A stretch of DNA of 64,000 bases from contig JBCCOS010000015.1 of assembly GCA_039025235.1 (NCBI GenBank), positions 32,347 through 96,346 of the forward strand, given 5' to 3'. The notes beneath the pieces were generated by a model. That model was given only the letters and a program-made list of their open reading frames with translations, did not search any database and was not told the DNA's origin. This DNA is from MED-G105 sp039025235. Lineage in GTDB: Bacteria; Pseudomonadota; Alphaproteobacteria; Caulobacterales; Parvularculaceae. The stretch's first letter is position 1, and each line of letters opens with the position of its first letter. Positions 43,793 to 52,131 of the stretch are shown piece after piece. The translations under genes were made by a program, and so were the position numbers.

Positions 43793-45235
43793 ATGAAGCC
43801 CGCCATAAAGACCGCATTTGGCCAAGAGATGTCGCTGGCCAAAGAAGCTTACAATCGTGATCAGTTGGATGAGGCGTTTCGACGACTAGAGCGGGCGCAT
43901 ATTCTGGGGCAGCGTTACTTCACAACGCATATCATCACGCATTGGTGGATGTTGAAAGTGGGCATCCGAAACACTGATTGGCGCGAAATAAGAGGCCAAG
44001 TTCTCCGGATCATCGCGGTCATCCCGGGATATCTTTTCGGCTGGATCCCCAAAGGGAACACAGGCGGCGCTGATGTGTCGGCACTCAAACCGATGCCAAT
44101 TCCGGATGATTTGGCGGCGCCGCTAAAGGGCTACAATGTCTGGATCGATGTGCTTCTGCGTGTCGTATTTTGGTCCTTCATCGCCGCGATTGCCTGGATC
44201 GGCGTATTCGCCTGGTCGACCTATGTCAGAGCCGGAGAAACCCGCGAAATTATCTCTTCTTTCGATGGCACCTGTCGCCCACTCGTCGGCTTTGAAGGAC
44301 CAGAAGACCTCGTTTGGGACCGCGAGGCGGGCATGGTTTACGCCGTCGGTGGAGACCGACGATCCTTCCGCTCTGGCGGACCTGGGCGCGCCAAGGTTTG
44401 GTCACTGCCCATGGCGTCACCAGACTTGGCCGTGCCAAACGACCTTGCTCCCGCAGAACCAGAGATATTTCGCAGCTTTGGCATGGACCTTCACATCGAT
44501 GAAATGGGAACCCGCCGCCTATTTGTCGCCAACCGTCCCAGCGACGGGCACACGATCGAAGTCTTTCGCGTAACCGCTTCGGGGGACTTGTTGCTGGAGC
44601 GAACGCTGAAACATCCGCTTCTGCGCAATCCGAATGATCTGGTCGCGATTGGACCAACAGAAGCGCTCGTGACCCTCGACAAAAAGGCTGACGCGGCAAC
44701 GCTGGGCGAAATCCTTGAGGGCGCGAGCCAGCTTCGCACCGGCAAAGTCTTGCGCGTCAATACCGAGACGGCCGAGTATGTGACTGAAGACTTACAGATG
44801 GCCAATGGGATAGCCTTCAGTCCATCACAAAGAGTGCTTTATGTTGGTGAAACCATCGCCCAAAGACTGTCTGTCTTTGACTACGATCCTCAAACGAAAA
44901 CACTTTCTTTCAACCGTCATGTGCCCCTAGAGACAGGCGTTGATAATATAACCGTCAATCCCGATGGCCGCGTATTCATTGCGGGTCACCCAAAGCTTTT
45001 GACACTTGCCATGGGGTATCAACGCTCGGAGACATCGCCTTCGCCGTCTGAAGTCTTGGTCTACGATCCATCGCGCGAGGCGGTCGAACGGCTTTATGTC
45101 AATGATGGCTCGGAACACTCTGGTGGATCGGTCGCCATCGTTGATGACGCGTCAGGCCGAATGCTAATCGGATCGGCCTTTGGTCCGCACATTTTAAGCT
45201 GTGAGTTTGGCCACGCCGCTAACGCTGCGCTTTAG
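43793..45235 (+). CDS. DUF3703 domain fused to a membrane-tethered beta-propeller
   Basis: A 480-residue protein in three parts. Residues 1-110 match DUF3703 (AFRRLERAHILGQR, HIITHWWMLKVG, PKGNTGGADVSALKPMPIPDDL), which is normally a separate protein of about 110-120 residues. Residues 120-143 are a membrane segment. Residues 155-480 form an SMP-30/strictosidine synthase/paraoxonase-like propeller (GFEGPEDLVWDREAGMVYAV, HPLLRNPNDLVAIG, MANGIAFSPSQRVLYVGET). The propeller should face the periplasm and could hydrolyse esters or lactones. No stop or frameshift interrupts the junction. Confidence 0.8.
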   Translation: MKPAIKTAFGQEMSLAKEAYNRDQLDEAFRRLERAHILGQRYFTTHIITHWWMLKVGIRNTDWREIRGQVLRIIAVIPGYLFGWIPKGNTGGADVSALKPMPIPDDLAAPLKGYNVWIDVLLRVVFWSFIAAIAWIGVFAWSTYVRAGETREIISSFDGTCRPLVGFEGPEDLVWDREAGMVYAVGGDRRSFRSGGPGRAKVWSLPMASPDLAVPNDLAPAEPEIFRSFGMDLHIDEMGTRRLFVANRPSDGHTIEVFRVTASGDLLLERTLKHPLLRNPNDLVAIGPTEALVTLDKKADAATLGEILEGASQLRTGKVLRVNTETAEYVTEDLQMANGIAFSPSQRVLYVGETIAQRLSVFDYDPQTKTLSFNRHVPLETGVDNITVNPDGRVFIAGHPKLLTLAMGYQRSETSPSPSEVLVYDPSREAVERLYVNDGSEHSGGSVAIVDDASGRMLIGSAFGPHILSCEFGHAANAAL

Positions 45236-45239
45236 AGCA

Positions 45240-46283
45240 ATGGCTATAATAAATGAAATGATAGCTGCGCCATGGCCGAGTTGGCTTGCACGACCCATGA
45301 TGAATTGGGACGGACTCTTGCTGGCAGGAATCGTCTCTCTGTGCGGCGTTTTTCTGTCAAACATCACCGGCGCGCCTGTTCTGTTACTCGTGCTTGTTAT
45401 TGGACTGATGCTCAAAGCGCCGAGCGCGAACGACACGCAATCTGCTGGTCTCAATTTGGCAGGTGACGCAATTCTGAAAGCCGGTGTCGCGCTTTTGGGG
45501 ATGCAGATAACCCTATCTCAGATTGCAGCGCTCGGTTGGGCAACGGCGCTGTTGGTTTTGACCAGCCTGGTGATGACCCTCGCCATAGGCTGGCAGATTG
45601 GAAAATGGGCTGGCCTCAAAAGTGAAAGTGCAATCATTGCTGCAAGCGCGGTTGCCATTTGCGGGGCCTCCGCTGCCTTGGCGATTGCGAGCGTGCTGCC
45701 TCGAAAGGCAAAAGACGACACAGTCATTCTCTCAATCATCGGCGTGACCACCCTCAGCACCGCTGCGATGATTGCCTATCCGGCTCTTGCCCAAACGCTA
45801 GGACTGAATGACGTGCAGGCCGGAATATTGTTTGGCGCAGCGGTACACGATGTCGCCCAAGTGGTCGGTGCGGGCGCGCTATTCTCTCCTGAGGCGACGG
45901 AAACCTCGGCCATTGTGAAACTGCTAAGGGTCGCCTGTCTGATGCCAGTGGCTCTGATCGTTGGAATACTGTTTTCGCAGAGAAGCTGTGAGAAACCTAA
46001 ACGGATCACGTTGCCTCGTTTTCCTATCTTCCTAATCATCTTCGCTGTGCTCGTAGGGATTAACAGCTTAGGCCTTGTGCCGGAATCTGGACGTTCCACG
46101 GCCAATGCTCTTTCGCAAGGTTGCCTGATCTTGGCAGTAGCGGCCATTGGCATAAAAACCTCGTTCTCTCAGCTTTTGATGACGAGTGGTCGCGTCCTCT
46201 TGGTCCTAGCTGTGGTGACCGTTTTGCTCGGTGGCGGCATTCTCGGATCACTTCTTCTGTTCTTTGAGACGACTACGACTTGA
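45240..46283 (+). CDS. YeiH-family putative sulfate exporter
   Basis: A 347-residue protein of the YeiH/UPF0324 family with about ten membrane segments. Signatures are LKAGVALLGMQITLSQI, SAVAICGASAALAIASVL and FGAAVHDVAQVVGAGALF. The family is described as a putative sulfate or anion exporter, but the substrate is poorly established. ATG 45240 lies four bases after the previous stop codon; a longer frame overlaps the preceding gene. Confidence 0.85.
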   Translation: MAIINEMIAAPWPSWLARPMMNWDGLLLAGIVSLCGVFLSNITGAPVLLLVLVIGLMLKAPSANDTQSAGLNLAGDAILKAGVALLGMQITLSQIAALGWATALLVLTSLVMTLAIGWQIGKWAGLKSESAIIAASAVAICGASAALAIASVLPRKAKDDTVILSIIGVTTLSTAAMIAYPALAQTLGLNDVQAGILFGAAVHDVAQVVGAGALFSPEATETSAIVKLLRVACLMPVALIVGILFSQRSCEKPKRITLPRFPIFLIIFAVLVGINSLGLVPESGRSTANALSQGCLILAVAAIGIKTSFSQLLMTSGRVLLVLAVVTVLLGGGILGSLLLFFETTTT

Positions 46284-46304
46284 ACCATTTGTGAGGCGAA
46301 TACT

Positions 46305-47294
46305 ATGAGACGATTTTTGCTGATCCTACTCCTGCTTTTGCTGCTTGGTCCCCTGATCGGAATAGCAATTGTTGACGGTCAACGCGCAAGAGATGCAAAG
46401 CGCCTGGATGAGGCGTGGGCGCTTGCCACCGTGGATAAGGTTCCTGAGTTCGGAACGACGCGCAGCCTTGAAGTTTTGCCACTCGTGAATTGGCATAGTG
46501 ACATAGATGATTTGCGCATCGAGCCGGGTGTGTCCTATTTGATTAGGACTGACCAAGAGACCATTCTTTTCGACCTAGGTTTCAATCGGTCTGGTGAATC
46601 TCCATCGCCTTTGGAACACAATATGACGCGCCTTGGTGTGGAGCGTTCCGGCATTGATACGATTTTCATTAGTCATCTTCATCGCGATCATGTTGGGGGC
46701 GTGGATTGGGCAACCGCGCGATCCTTTTCCTTTGGGACCAAACAAGCGGACCTGGGCAATGCCTCCGTTTATACACCAACCGAGATGAATTATCCGGGAC
46801 TGACAGTCCAAACGGTGACGTCGCCCCGTGCGCTCTCGACCGGCATTGCCTCCACCGGGCCTATCCCTCGGCGCTTGTTCATTGGTCAAATCGATGAGCA
46901 GGCGCTGGTTATACACTTGGAAGGACGAGGCCTAGTCGTCATTGTTGGTTGTGGGCACCAGACGGTGCCGAAGTTGCTTGAGCGAGTTGAGGCCGCATTC
47001 GATGTTCCACTTTATGCGATTATCGGCGACCTCCATTACCCTGTGCCCGAGGGGCGCTTGTATGTCGCTGGAATAGACGCCCAGCGACGGCTAGCGTCTG
47101 GCAATGGCGTATTTGCTCCTATCGATCAAAGCATGATCCAGGATGAGATTGAGTTGCTGAGCCGGGAGCTCTCATTTCTGGCTCTCGGCGGTCACGATAC
47201 GCATGATGCGGTTTTCGATCAGTTTGAGGATGTAATGGGTGAGCGGTTTCAGCGGGTGAAGGTGGGCGCGCCCATTAGTCTGGGCTCGGAATAG
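46305..47294 (+). CDS. Metallo-beta-lactamase-fold hydrolase, membrane-anchored
   Basis: A 329-residue protein with an N-terminal hydrophobic anchor (residues 4-23). The zinc motif is H124-L-H126-R-D128-H129, followed by VIVGCGHQT and, near the end, LGGHDTHD. It resembles the MBL branch annotated as dihydropterin-methyl-aminobenzene-phosphate synthase or cytoplasmic/periplasmic lactone and ester hydrolases. The substrate is unknown. It begins 21 bases after yeiH and is probably the last gene of the unit. Confidence 0.82.
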   Translation: MRRFLLILLLLLLLGPLIGIAIVDGQRARDAKRLDEAWALATVDKVPEFGTTRSLEVLPLVNWHSDIDDLRIEPGVSYLIRTDQETILFDLGFNRSGESPSPLEHNMTRLGVERSGIDTIFISHLHRDHVGGVDWATARSFSFGTKQADLGNASVYTPTEMNYPGLTVQTVTSPRALSTGIASTGPIPRRLFIGQIDEQALVIHLEGRGLVVIVGCGHQTVPKLLERVEAAFDVPLYAIIGDLHYPVPEGRLYVAGIDAQRRLASGNGVFAPIDQSMIQDEIELLSRELSFLALGGHDTHDAVFDQFEDVMGERFQRVKVGAPISLGSE

Positions 47295-47412
47295 TAGTCG
47301 AACTACGCTATATGGCTCTCAACCCCAGCGATAGAATTACAACGGCATCGAGTGGGTGGAGCGGACGAATTGGCTTTCCATTTTTTTGGCGACACAAAGG
47401 CTGGAGAATGCA

Positions 47413-47574
47413 TTGGACCGATCCACTAAAAATACTTCTCGGATGCATGCTGAACTGCGTGAACGATACCTGCGTGTATTGAGCGAGCCAATTCCTACTA
47501 GAATAAAAGCGTTGGTTGAAGATTTGCGTAAATTGGAACGCAAAGAACAATCAAAGAAAAAGGGCAGAAACTGA
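47413..47574 (+). CDS. NepR-like small protein (possible anti-sigma factor)
   Basis: A short helical protein. Its core LRERYLRVLSEPIPTRIKALVEDLRKLE resembles NepR, the anti-sigma factor of the general stress sigma factor EcfG in alphaproteobacteria (pattern Y..V..EP.P.R...L...L). The end is a basic KKKGRN tail. TTG 47413 is favoured by a GGAG six bases upstream; GTG 47356 would give 72 residues. No phyR or ecfG gene is adjacent. The match is a pattern judgment and needs a profile search. Confidence 0.55.
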   Translation: MDRSTKNTSRMHAELRERYLRVLSEPIPTRIKALVEDLRKLERKEQSKKKGRN

Positions 47575-47635
47575 GTGGCGCAAAATCGCCCGTGAACGAA
47601 ATATGGTAAGGTCTTCTTCGGGTTATAGGTGGGCG

Positions 47636-47866
47636 CTAGCCGCAACAATCATCGCCAACTTGGATCGGGGGACACGCCACGTCGCCGAATGAGCAGTAAA
47701 CGCAGCAATCCCCCGGATTGGGCTTTAGCACCGCGCCGCAGCCTTTGCAGTCATAGAAGAACTGACACGCATTCGTCGGCATAGTGTCTTTTGATCGATG
47801 CCCGCACTCTGGGCAGGTCAGAGTTGAATCGGGGATGAAATCTCCGGTTACATCAAGTTCAGCCAT
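47636..47866 (-). CDS. GDCCVxC-domain small cysteine-rich protein
   Basis: A 76-residue protein with 11 cysteines, including CPECG, CKGCG and the signature GDCCVYCSFGDVACPPIQ. This matches the family called GDCCVxC domain-containing (seleno)protein, often found with mercury-resistance genes. The present form has Cys throughout, no TGA. It overlaps the end of the MerT-like gene by 19 bases and is translated with it. A metal-binding or thiol-trapping role is likely but unproven. Confidence 0.8.
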   Translation of the reverse strand: MAELDVTGDFIPDSTLTCPECGHRSKDTMPTNACQFFYDCKGCGAVLKPNPGDCCVYCSFGDVACPPIQVGDDCCG

Positions 47867-48213
47867 TCCAATATTTCTCTCTCATAAGATGGCAAGACAT
47901 ACGCGATGCCCGCCAAAACAAAGCCAATGACCAGCAAAACGATAACGCGCATTCGCGGTCGACCATTTCCAAAAGCAAAGAAGGTCGCCGCGATCAGCAG
48001 GGCCAGAGTCACCCACTGAAACAGAGCTTGATTGCGAGCGAAGAAGCCGAGCTGTGCGACGAGCGTCGTACTCACACCAAGATTCACCAATATGATGGGA
48101 AGCACGCAGCAAGAAGCGCCGATAAAGGCAAAGAAGCTGGCGATTAATCCGCCGCTCGCGAACCATCCACCTTGCTTCTGGTCGCCATTTTCTGTTTGAA
48201 TTTCACTAGACAT
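47848..48213 (-). CDS. merT: MerT-like mercuric ion transporter
   Basis: A 121-residue membrane protein with three hydrophobic segments (near 23-42, 62-81 and 87-107). The first helix carries the Cys pair C35-C36 in GASCCVLPIIL, which takes up Hg2+ in MerT. The second Cys pair of classical MerT, in the cytoplasmic loop, is missing (loop FGNGRPRMR). The gene is divergent from the MerR-type regulator. Confidence 0.78.
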   Translation of the reverse strand: MSSEIQTENGDQKQGGWFASGGLIASFFAFIGASCCVLPIILVNLGVSTTLVAQLGFFARNQALFQWVTLALLIAATFFAFGNGRPRMRVIVLLVIGFVLAGIAYVLPSYEREILEWLNLM

Positions 48214-48227
48214 GTGATCACTCTAAA

Positions 48228-48246
48228 ACCTGTAGTAACTATAGGT
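48228..48246. promoter_or_regulatory. MerR-type operator between merT and merR
   Basis: 19-bp near-palindrome ACCTGTAGTAACTATAGGT in the 39-base gap between the divergent start codons. MerR-type proteins bind such sites inside the promoter spacer. Confidence 0.7.
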
Positions 48247-48252
48247 GCAAGC

Positions 48253-48666
48253 ATGTCAGACATCACAATTGGGCGACTGAGCGACGCAACGGGCGTCAAA
48301 ATTGAGACAATCCGCTATTATGAGAAGATTGGCATCATGCCCAACCCACCGCGCACGAGCGGAGGTCAGCGTATATACAGCAGTGCCCATCAAGCGAGGC
48401 TTGGATTTATCAAGCGCAGCCGAGACCTTGGTTTTTCGCTGGAAGCTGTTCGCTCCCTTCTAGGGTTAACGGATGAGCCACCATCATGTGGTGAAGTGCA
48501 CGCGATCACGACGACGCATCTCCAAGACGTGCGAGATAAGATTGATGACTTGAAGCGACTGGAGAAGACGCTAAGTGCGATCGCCGCCGAGTGCTTGGCT
48601 GGCAACACCCCGGATTGTCCCATTATCGATGCATTGTTCGGTCAACGATCACAGGCTGTTCATTGA
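48253..48666 (+). CDS. merR: MerR-family regulator, mercury type
   Basis: A 137-residue regulator. The winged helix-turn-helix is at residues 4-70 (IGRLSDATGVKIETIRYYEKIGI) and a dimer helix follows. Cysteines C79, C114 and C122 match the Hg2+ ligands of MerR: the first spacing of 35 is exact and the second is 8 instead of 9. ATG 48253 is chosen because the frame upstream would run through the operator and the merT promoter. It probably activates the merT unit when mercury is present. Confidence 0.85.
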   Translation: MSDITIGRLSDATGVKIETIRYYEKIGIMPNPPRTSGGQRIYSSAHQARLGFIKRSRDLGFSLEAVRSLLGLTDEPPSCGEVHAITTTHLQDVRDKIDDLKRLEKTLSAIAAECLAGNTPDCPIIDALFGQRSQAVH

Positions 48667-48746
48667 TGCGGTGGTCGAAGTGGGATTTAGTGCCAGGCGC
48701 AGATATAAACTGTATTTTGGGCCATTTTGGAGTTTCGGTTTCCTCT

Positions 48747-49961
48747 TTAACCCCCAAGTTTGTGATGTGTTGCAACATACAGCCGCAAACGGCGGCGCAA
48801 GGCAAATCGCAAAACCACGATCGCGATAAAAACCAAAAACAATGACCTTATCAAAAGGTCATATAAGTCGACCGTGCCGAAGCCGAGCTGTATTGCAGCC
48901 GGGGCAGTAAGCGGAAACCAGCTCAGCATCGTATATCCAATGCCGCCAATGTTCGAAGCGAACAAAAGCGCCATGGGTGCGGGTGCGACCGCGAAAAACG
49001 ACACCGGCCCTGCTAGGGACCTGGCAGCTGCGGCTGTCTTCGACCGCAAGGCGATGAGCAACACGCAGGATGCGAAAACGACATAACCAGCCGGCGCACA
49101 CAGTAAAAAGAGCAGCAATCGCAATGGATCAAAAGCCGATACGCCAGTTTCTTTTATCGCCGCTAATAAGGCTGGATCGCCGCTCATGGCCAGCGCGCCA
49201 ATGCCAAGCGATAAGATGATCCCCCAAGGCAGCGCCAATGTTGCATAAGCGCCGCCAATGCCAATCAGCTTACCGAGGAAGTCCTCTCTCAACCCCACAT
49301 CTGAAAGAGACGATTTTTGACTTTGCTCTAAATATGCTGTCGCCAAAGCGTGCGTCGATGCAGCCGCCAATGCTCCTGAAGCAGCTGCGAGCAACACTGT
49401 TACCAGCCAGATCAGTTGATCGGAAAGAGATGTGTCTTCAGCGGGCTGTGCATCTTTACCCTGAATAACAAACTCAACCGAGGCGTTGGTGGCTTCATAC
49501 AGAAATGCTGCATTCGCCTCGGCGCGCACCAAATCAATGATGTAGTTGGGGGGATCCACACGGGGATGGAGATGGACGGTTTTGGTGTCTCTCTGAACAT
49601 TGACTTCCAAGCCGATCGGGATTTTCCCAATCTCTAACGCAGCCCGACCGTCGACAATTTTGTCAGCAGAGACAGGCACCCAATGGGCTGCGTGTTGATC
49701 TCGCAGTTTCGATTTGTCCGCAGAGGGTCCTATCTCCGTCGATAACGCCTCTAAGATTTGATCGGAGATCGCCGCTTTATCACTCGACACTACAAGCGCC
49801 ACCCGTGGATCTTGTGATGACATATAAAAGAGAGCAGTGATCCCGAGTGCTGCAACGACAAAGGGGGCGAAGGCCGCAATGAGAAATCCTGGAGATCTTA
49901 CGATTGCGCCTGACTCTGCAAGCGCCGTCGAAACGACCTGTCGCCAACGCAAATCCATCAT
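48747..49961 (-). CDS. ABC-2-type membrane permease-like protein
   Basis: A 404-residue protein shaped like NatB-type ABC-2 exporters: one membrane helix (residues 24-46), a periplasmic domain of about 130 residues (PRVALVVSSDKAAI...), then five or six further helices. No ATPase gene lies next to it, so a partner must be elsewhere or lost. Its start overlaps the stop of the XRE regulator gene (ATGATG), so the two are coupled. The substrate is unknown. Confidence 0.68.
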   Translation of the reverse strand: MMDLRWRQVVSTALAESGAIVRSPGFLIAAFAPFVVAALGITALFYMSSQDPRVALVVSSDKAAISDQILEALSTEIGPSADKSKLRDQHAAHWVPVSADKIVDGRAALEIGKIPIGLEVNVQRDTKTVHLHPRVDPPNYIIDLVRAEANAAFLYEATNASVEFVIQGKDAQPAEDTSLSDQLIWLVTVLLAAASGALAAASTHALATAYLEQSQKSSLSDVGLREDFLGKLIGIGGAYATLALPWGIILSLGIGALAMSGDPALLAAIKETGVSAFDPLRLLLFLLCAPAGYVVFASCVLLIALRSKTAAAARSLAGPVSFFAVAPAPMALLFASNIGGIGYTMLSWFPLTAPAAIQLGFGTVDLYDLLIRSLFLVFIAIVVLRFALRRRLRLYVATHHKLGG

Positions 49962-50386
49962 GATCGCTTCTCGGTGTCATTGATCAGCTCACCAACAAAT
50001 CCAACTGTGTCGGGATCGCTCAATTGATGAAGGTTGCCTTGAACGACTTCACGGATCTTTGGATCTGCGAAGGGTTTGACAAGATCGCGAAGCTCATCAA
50101 GCGAAAGCGGCGGGTCTTCCTTCACACCATCAGCAGACGGAAGAACCAAGCCTTTGAAATATCTATTCGGGTCAATCTCTAGAAGAAGTGTCAGACGTAT
50201 TAGAGTGTCGAGCGACGGCATAGACTTTCCTTGCTCGAAACGTGCGATCGAGGACGCTCTTTTTAATCCTACTTGTTCCGCCACATGCGCCTGGGTGAAC
50301 CCCTTCCTGGTTCGGTGCACCAACAAGATCTCGCCAATATGTTGCGCGATCTTAGCGCAGGACGGATGCTGCATGGAGCTAGACAT
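49958..50386 (-). CDS. XRE-family transcriptional regulator
   Basis: A protein of about 142 residues. Residues 15-75 form an XRE helix-turn-helix (RKGFTQAHVAEQVGLKRASSIARFEQGKSMPSLDTLIRLTLLLEI). The C-terminus is acidic and unassigned. ATG 50386 has a GGTGGGG site upstream; ATG 50374 is possible. It is coupled to the permease gene and probably controls it. Confidence 0.8.
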   Translation of the reverse strand: MSSSMQHPSCAKIAQHIGEILLVHRTRKGFTQAHVAEQVGLKRASSIARFEQGKSMPSLDTLIRLTLLLEIDPNRYFKGLVLPSADGVKEDPPLSLDELRDLVKPFADPKIREVVQGNLHQLSDPDTVGFVGELINDTEKRS

Positions 50387-50514
50387 CGTCCCCACCTACA
50401 ACTCTACGTCTATAAAGGAGTGTCTGTGGAAAATCTTATCTTGACAAGAGAGAATCAGCGAAAACAGTCAAATAAGGCGAATCAGGTGCCGTTTTTCACA
50501 AAAATGTAATGTTA

Positions 50515-50793
50515 CTAAAAGGAATTAACCAACATTTCGTCACTAAATGTTGAAAGTGCACACAAGGACGCGTGAACAATATGCCTCATATTAGTACAGT
50601 TGACGCCTTCATTTAGAATTCCACCCATCAACATTTGTAAATTTCGCGCGTCTTCGCTCGAAAGTTCGACGAAGGTTGCGTCCGGGGACTTCGCCAAAGG
50701 TGCATTCATATTGCAGCAACTTGTTTCTTCGAGCCAGGGCACCACATCCTGAGCGGCCACTCTCGATAATGCAACAGAAACGATATGATTCAT
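50515..50793 (-). pseudogene. Unknown gene, 5' end cut by the IS element
   Basis: An open frame that runs out of the IS inverted repeat (in frame from 50859). The part outside has about 92 residues from an internal ATG and includes LSSEDARNLQMLMGGILNEG. I do not recognise it. Because the frame continues unbroken into the IS end, the original N-terminus was probably lost when the element inserted or rearranged. It could also be chance. Confidence 0.35.
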
Positions 50794-50909
50794 CCGGCCG
50801 GTGCTCAGTCCAAGTTTTAGGGTTCGTGATTTTAACTGCCGCAGATTGGTCTGCCCCACTGAGGTGGTCCACCGGTTTTGTTAGTCCGGCGGTTTCCACG
50901 TAGCAGCGA

Positions 50910-51740
50910 TCATGCTGCTACCTCCACATGGTAAGGCAGAATGATCGCTGCGGGCAAGATGGCTTCTGGCGCGGGCGATTTATAGCCCAGAGAAGAGTGC
51001 GGTCTGGCCGTGTTGTAGTGGTATCGCCAGCCCTCGATGAGGGCTTTGGCTTCGCGGAGGTCGTAGAAAATTTCGCGGGCCAGCAGCTCATCTCTGAGCT
51101 TGGAGTTGAAGCTTTCGCAGTAGCCATTCTCCCAGGGACTTGCAGGCGTGATGTAAAGCGTTGCAACGCCAATATTGCCGAGCCATTCCCTTAGCGCGAT
51201 GGCGATAAACTCTGGTCCATTGTCGGACCGTATATGCTCTGGGGCGCCGTGCCGCACGAACAGCTCGCCAAGCACATCCAGAACATCCCGAGAGTTCAGG
51301 CGCCGTTCGACGCGGATGGCGAGACACTCGCGCGTGTACTCGTCGATGACACACAGCATGCGGAAGACCTTTCCATCATGGGTGCGGTCCTGGACGAAGT
51401 CATACGACCAGACATGGCCCTTGTGTGCAGGCCTGAGCCTCACGCACGATCCATCATTCAGCCACAGCCGCCCGCGCTTGGGTTGCTTCTGCGGGACTTT
51501 CAGCCCTTCACGTCGCCATATGCGATAGACGCGCTTCTCATTCACACGCCAGCCGTCTCGCCTCAGCAGCTCCGTAATCCGGCGATAGCCGTATCGGCCG
51601 AACTGCGTTGCGAGCCTGATGATCGCGTCTGTCAGCGCAGGCTCGTCATCACGAGGTGTTCTAGGCTTGCGCTGGGTAGAGCGATGCTGACCGATCACGC
51701 GGCAAGCCCGGCGTTCTGATGCGCCAAGCTCTTCCACCAC
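50910..51740 (-). CDS. IS3-family transposase OrfB (DDE catalytic part)
   Basis: A 276-residue reading of the integrase-like transposase. The DDE residues are Asp in WSYDFVQDRT, Asp in HIRSDNGPEF and Glu in NGYCESFNSKLRDELL. The natural protein is an OrfAB fusion made by -1 frameshifting, with the frame starting near 51780, about 13 codons before the first internal start. No stop interrupts the frame, so the element may be active. Confidence 0.92.
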   Translation of the reverse strand: MVEELGASERRACRVIGQHRSTQRKPRTPRDDEPALTDAIIRLATQFGRYGYRRITELLRRDGWRVNEKRVYRIWRREGLKVPQKQPKRGRLWLNDGSCVRLRPAHKGHVWSYDFVQDRTHDGKVFRMLCVIDEYTRECLAIRVERRLNSRDVLDVLGELFVRHGAPEHIRSDNGPEFIAIALREWLGNIGVATLYITPASPWENGYCESFNSKLRDELLAREIFYDLREAKALIEGWRYHYNTARPHSSLGYKSPAPEAILPAAIILPYHVEVAA

Positions 51741-51772
51741 ATGATCGATCGCAAGGCGTTTGCGTGAAGGGC

Positions 51773-52048
51773 TTAGTACTTTCCCCGCACGACTTCCTGC
51801 AGGATTTGATTGTCCAATGTTAGATCAGAAACAGCCCGCCGCAGCCGCGCGTTCTCCTTCTCAATCTCTTTCATCCGTTTGGCCTGGCCAACCTGCAGCC
51901 CGCCATACTCTTTGCGCCAACGATAATAAGTCTGCTCGGTCACGCCGATAGAACGTGCAGCCTGCGCTGCTGTCTCACCGCGAGCGAGACGAACCTCAAC
52001 CTCCCGCAGCTTTGCGATAATCTCTTCAGGCTTAAGTCTCTTGCCCAT
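51773..52048 (-). CDS. IS3-family transposase OrfA (helix-turn-helix part)
   Basis: A 91-residue DNA-binding part with a helix-turn-helix (AAQAARSIGVTEQTYYRWRKEYGG) and a leucine-zipper-like helix (KENARLRRAVSDLTLDNQIL). It ends in EVVRGKY just after the slippery site GGGAAAG at 51779-51785. Confidence 0.92.
   Translation of the reverse strand: MGKRLKPEEIIAKLREVEVRLARGETAAQAARSIGVTEQTYYRWRKEYGGLQVGQAKRMKEIEKENARLRRAVSDLTLDNQILQEVVRGKY
51779..51785 (-). promoter_or_regulatory. -1 frameshift slippery heptamer
   Basis: On the minus strand the codons read cGG GGA AAG TAC TAA. G-GGA-AAG fits the X-XXY-YYZ rule and lies two codons before the orfA stop. Slipping back one base enters the orfB frame. 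Confidence 0.75.
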
Positions 52049-52131
52049 AACTCAGCTCCATATCTGAAGCCGGAACTAACTCAAATAATGGACCACTTTT
52101 CAGGGAGCAGACCACATTGGTGTGTTCAGTG

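Larger units (their letters stand above)
50847..52114 (-). mobile_element. IS3-family insertion sequence
   Basis: A 1,268-base element with imperfect inverted repeats of about 25 bases, both starting TGGTCTGC and sharing GTGGTCCA. It carries the two overlapping frames orfA and orfB of the IS3 family. The flanks (gat on the left, cat on the right) are not a clean target duplication. It lies directly against the shortened trbI gene. Confidence 0.9.

Noticed and set aside
47636..47866. Selenocysteine in the GDCCVxC protein
   Set aside because: All signature positions are Cys codons and the frame has no internal TGA.
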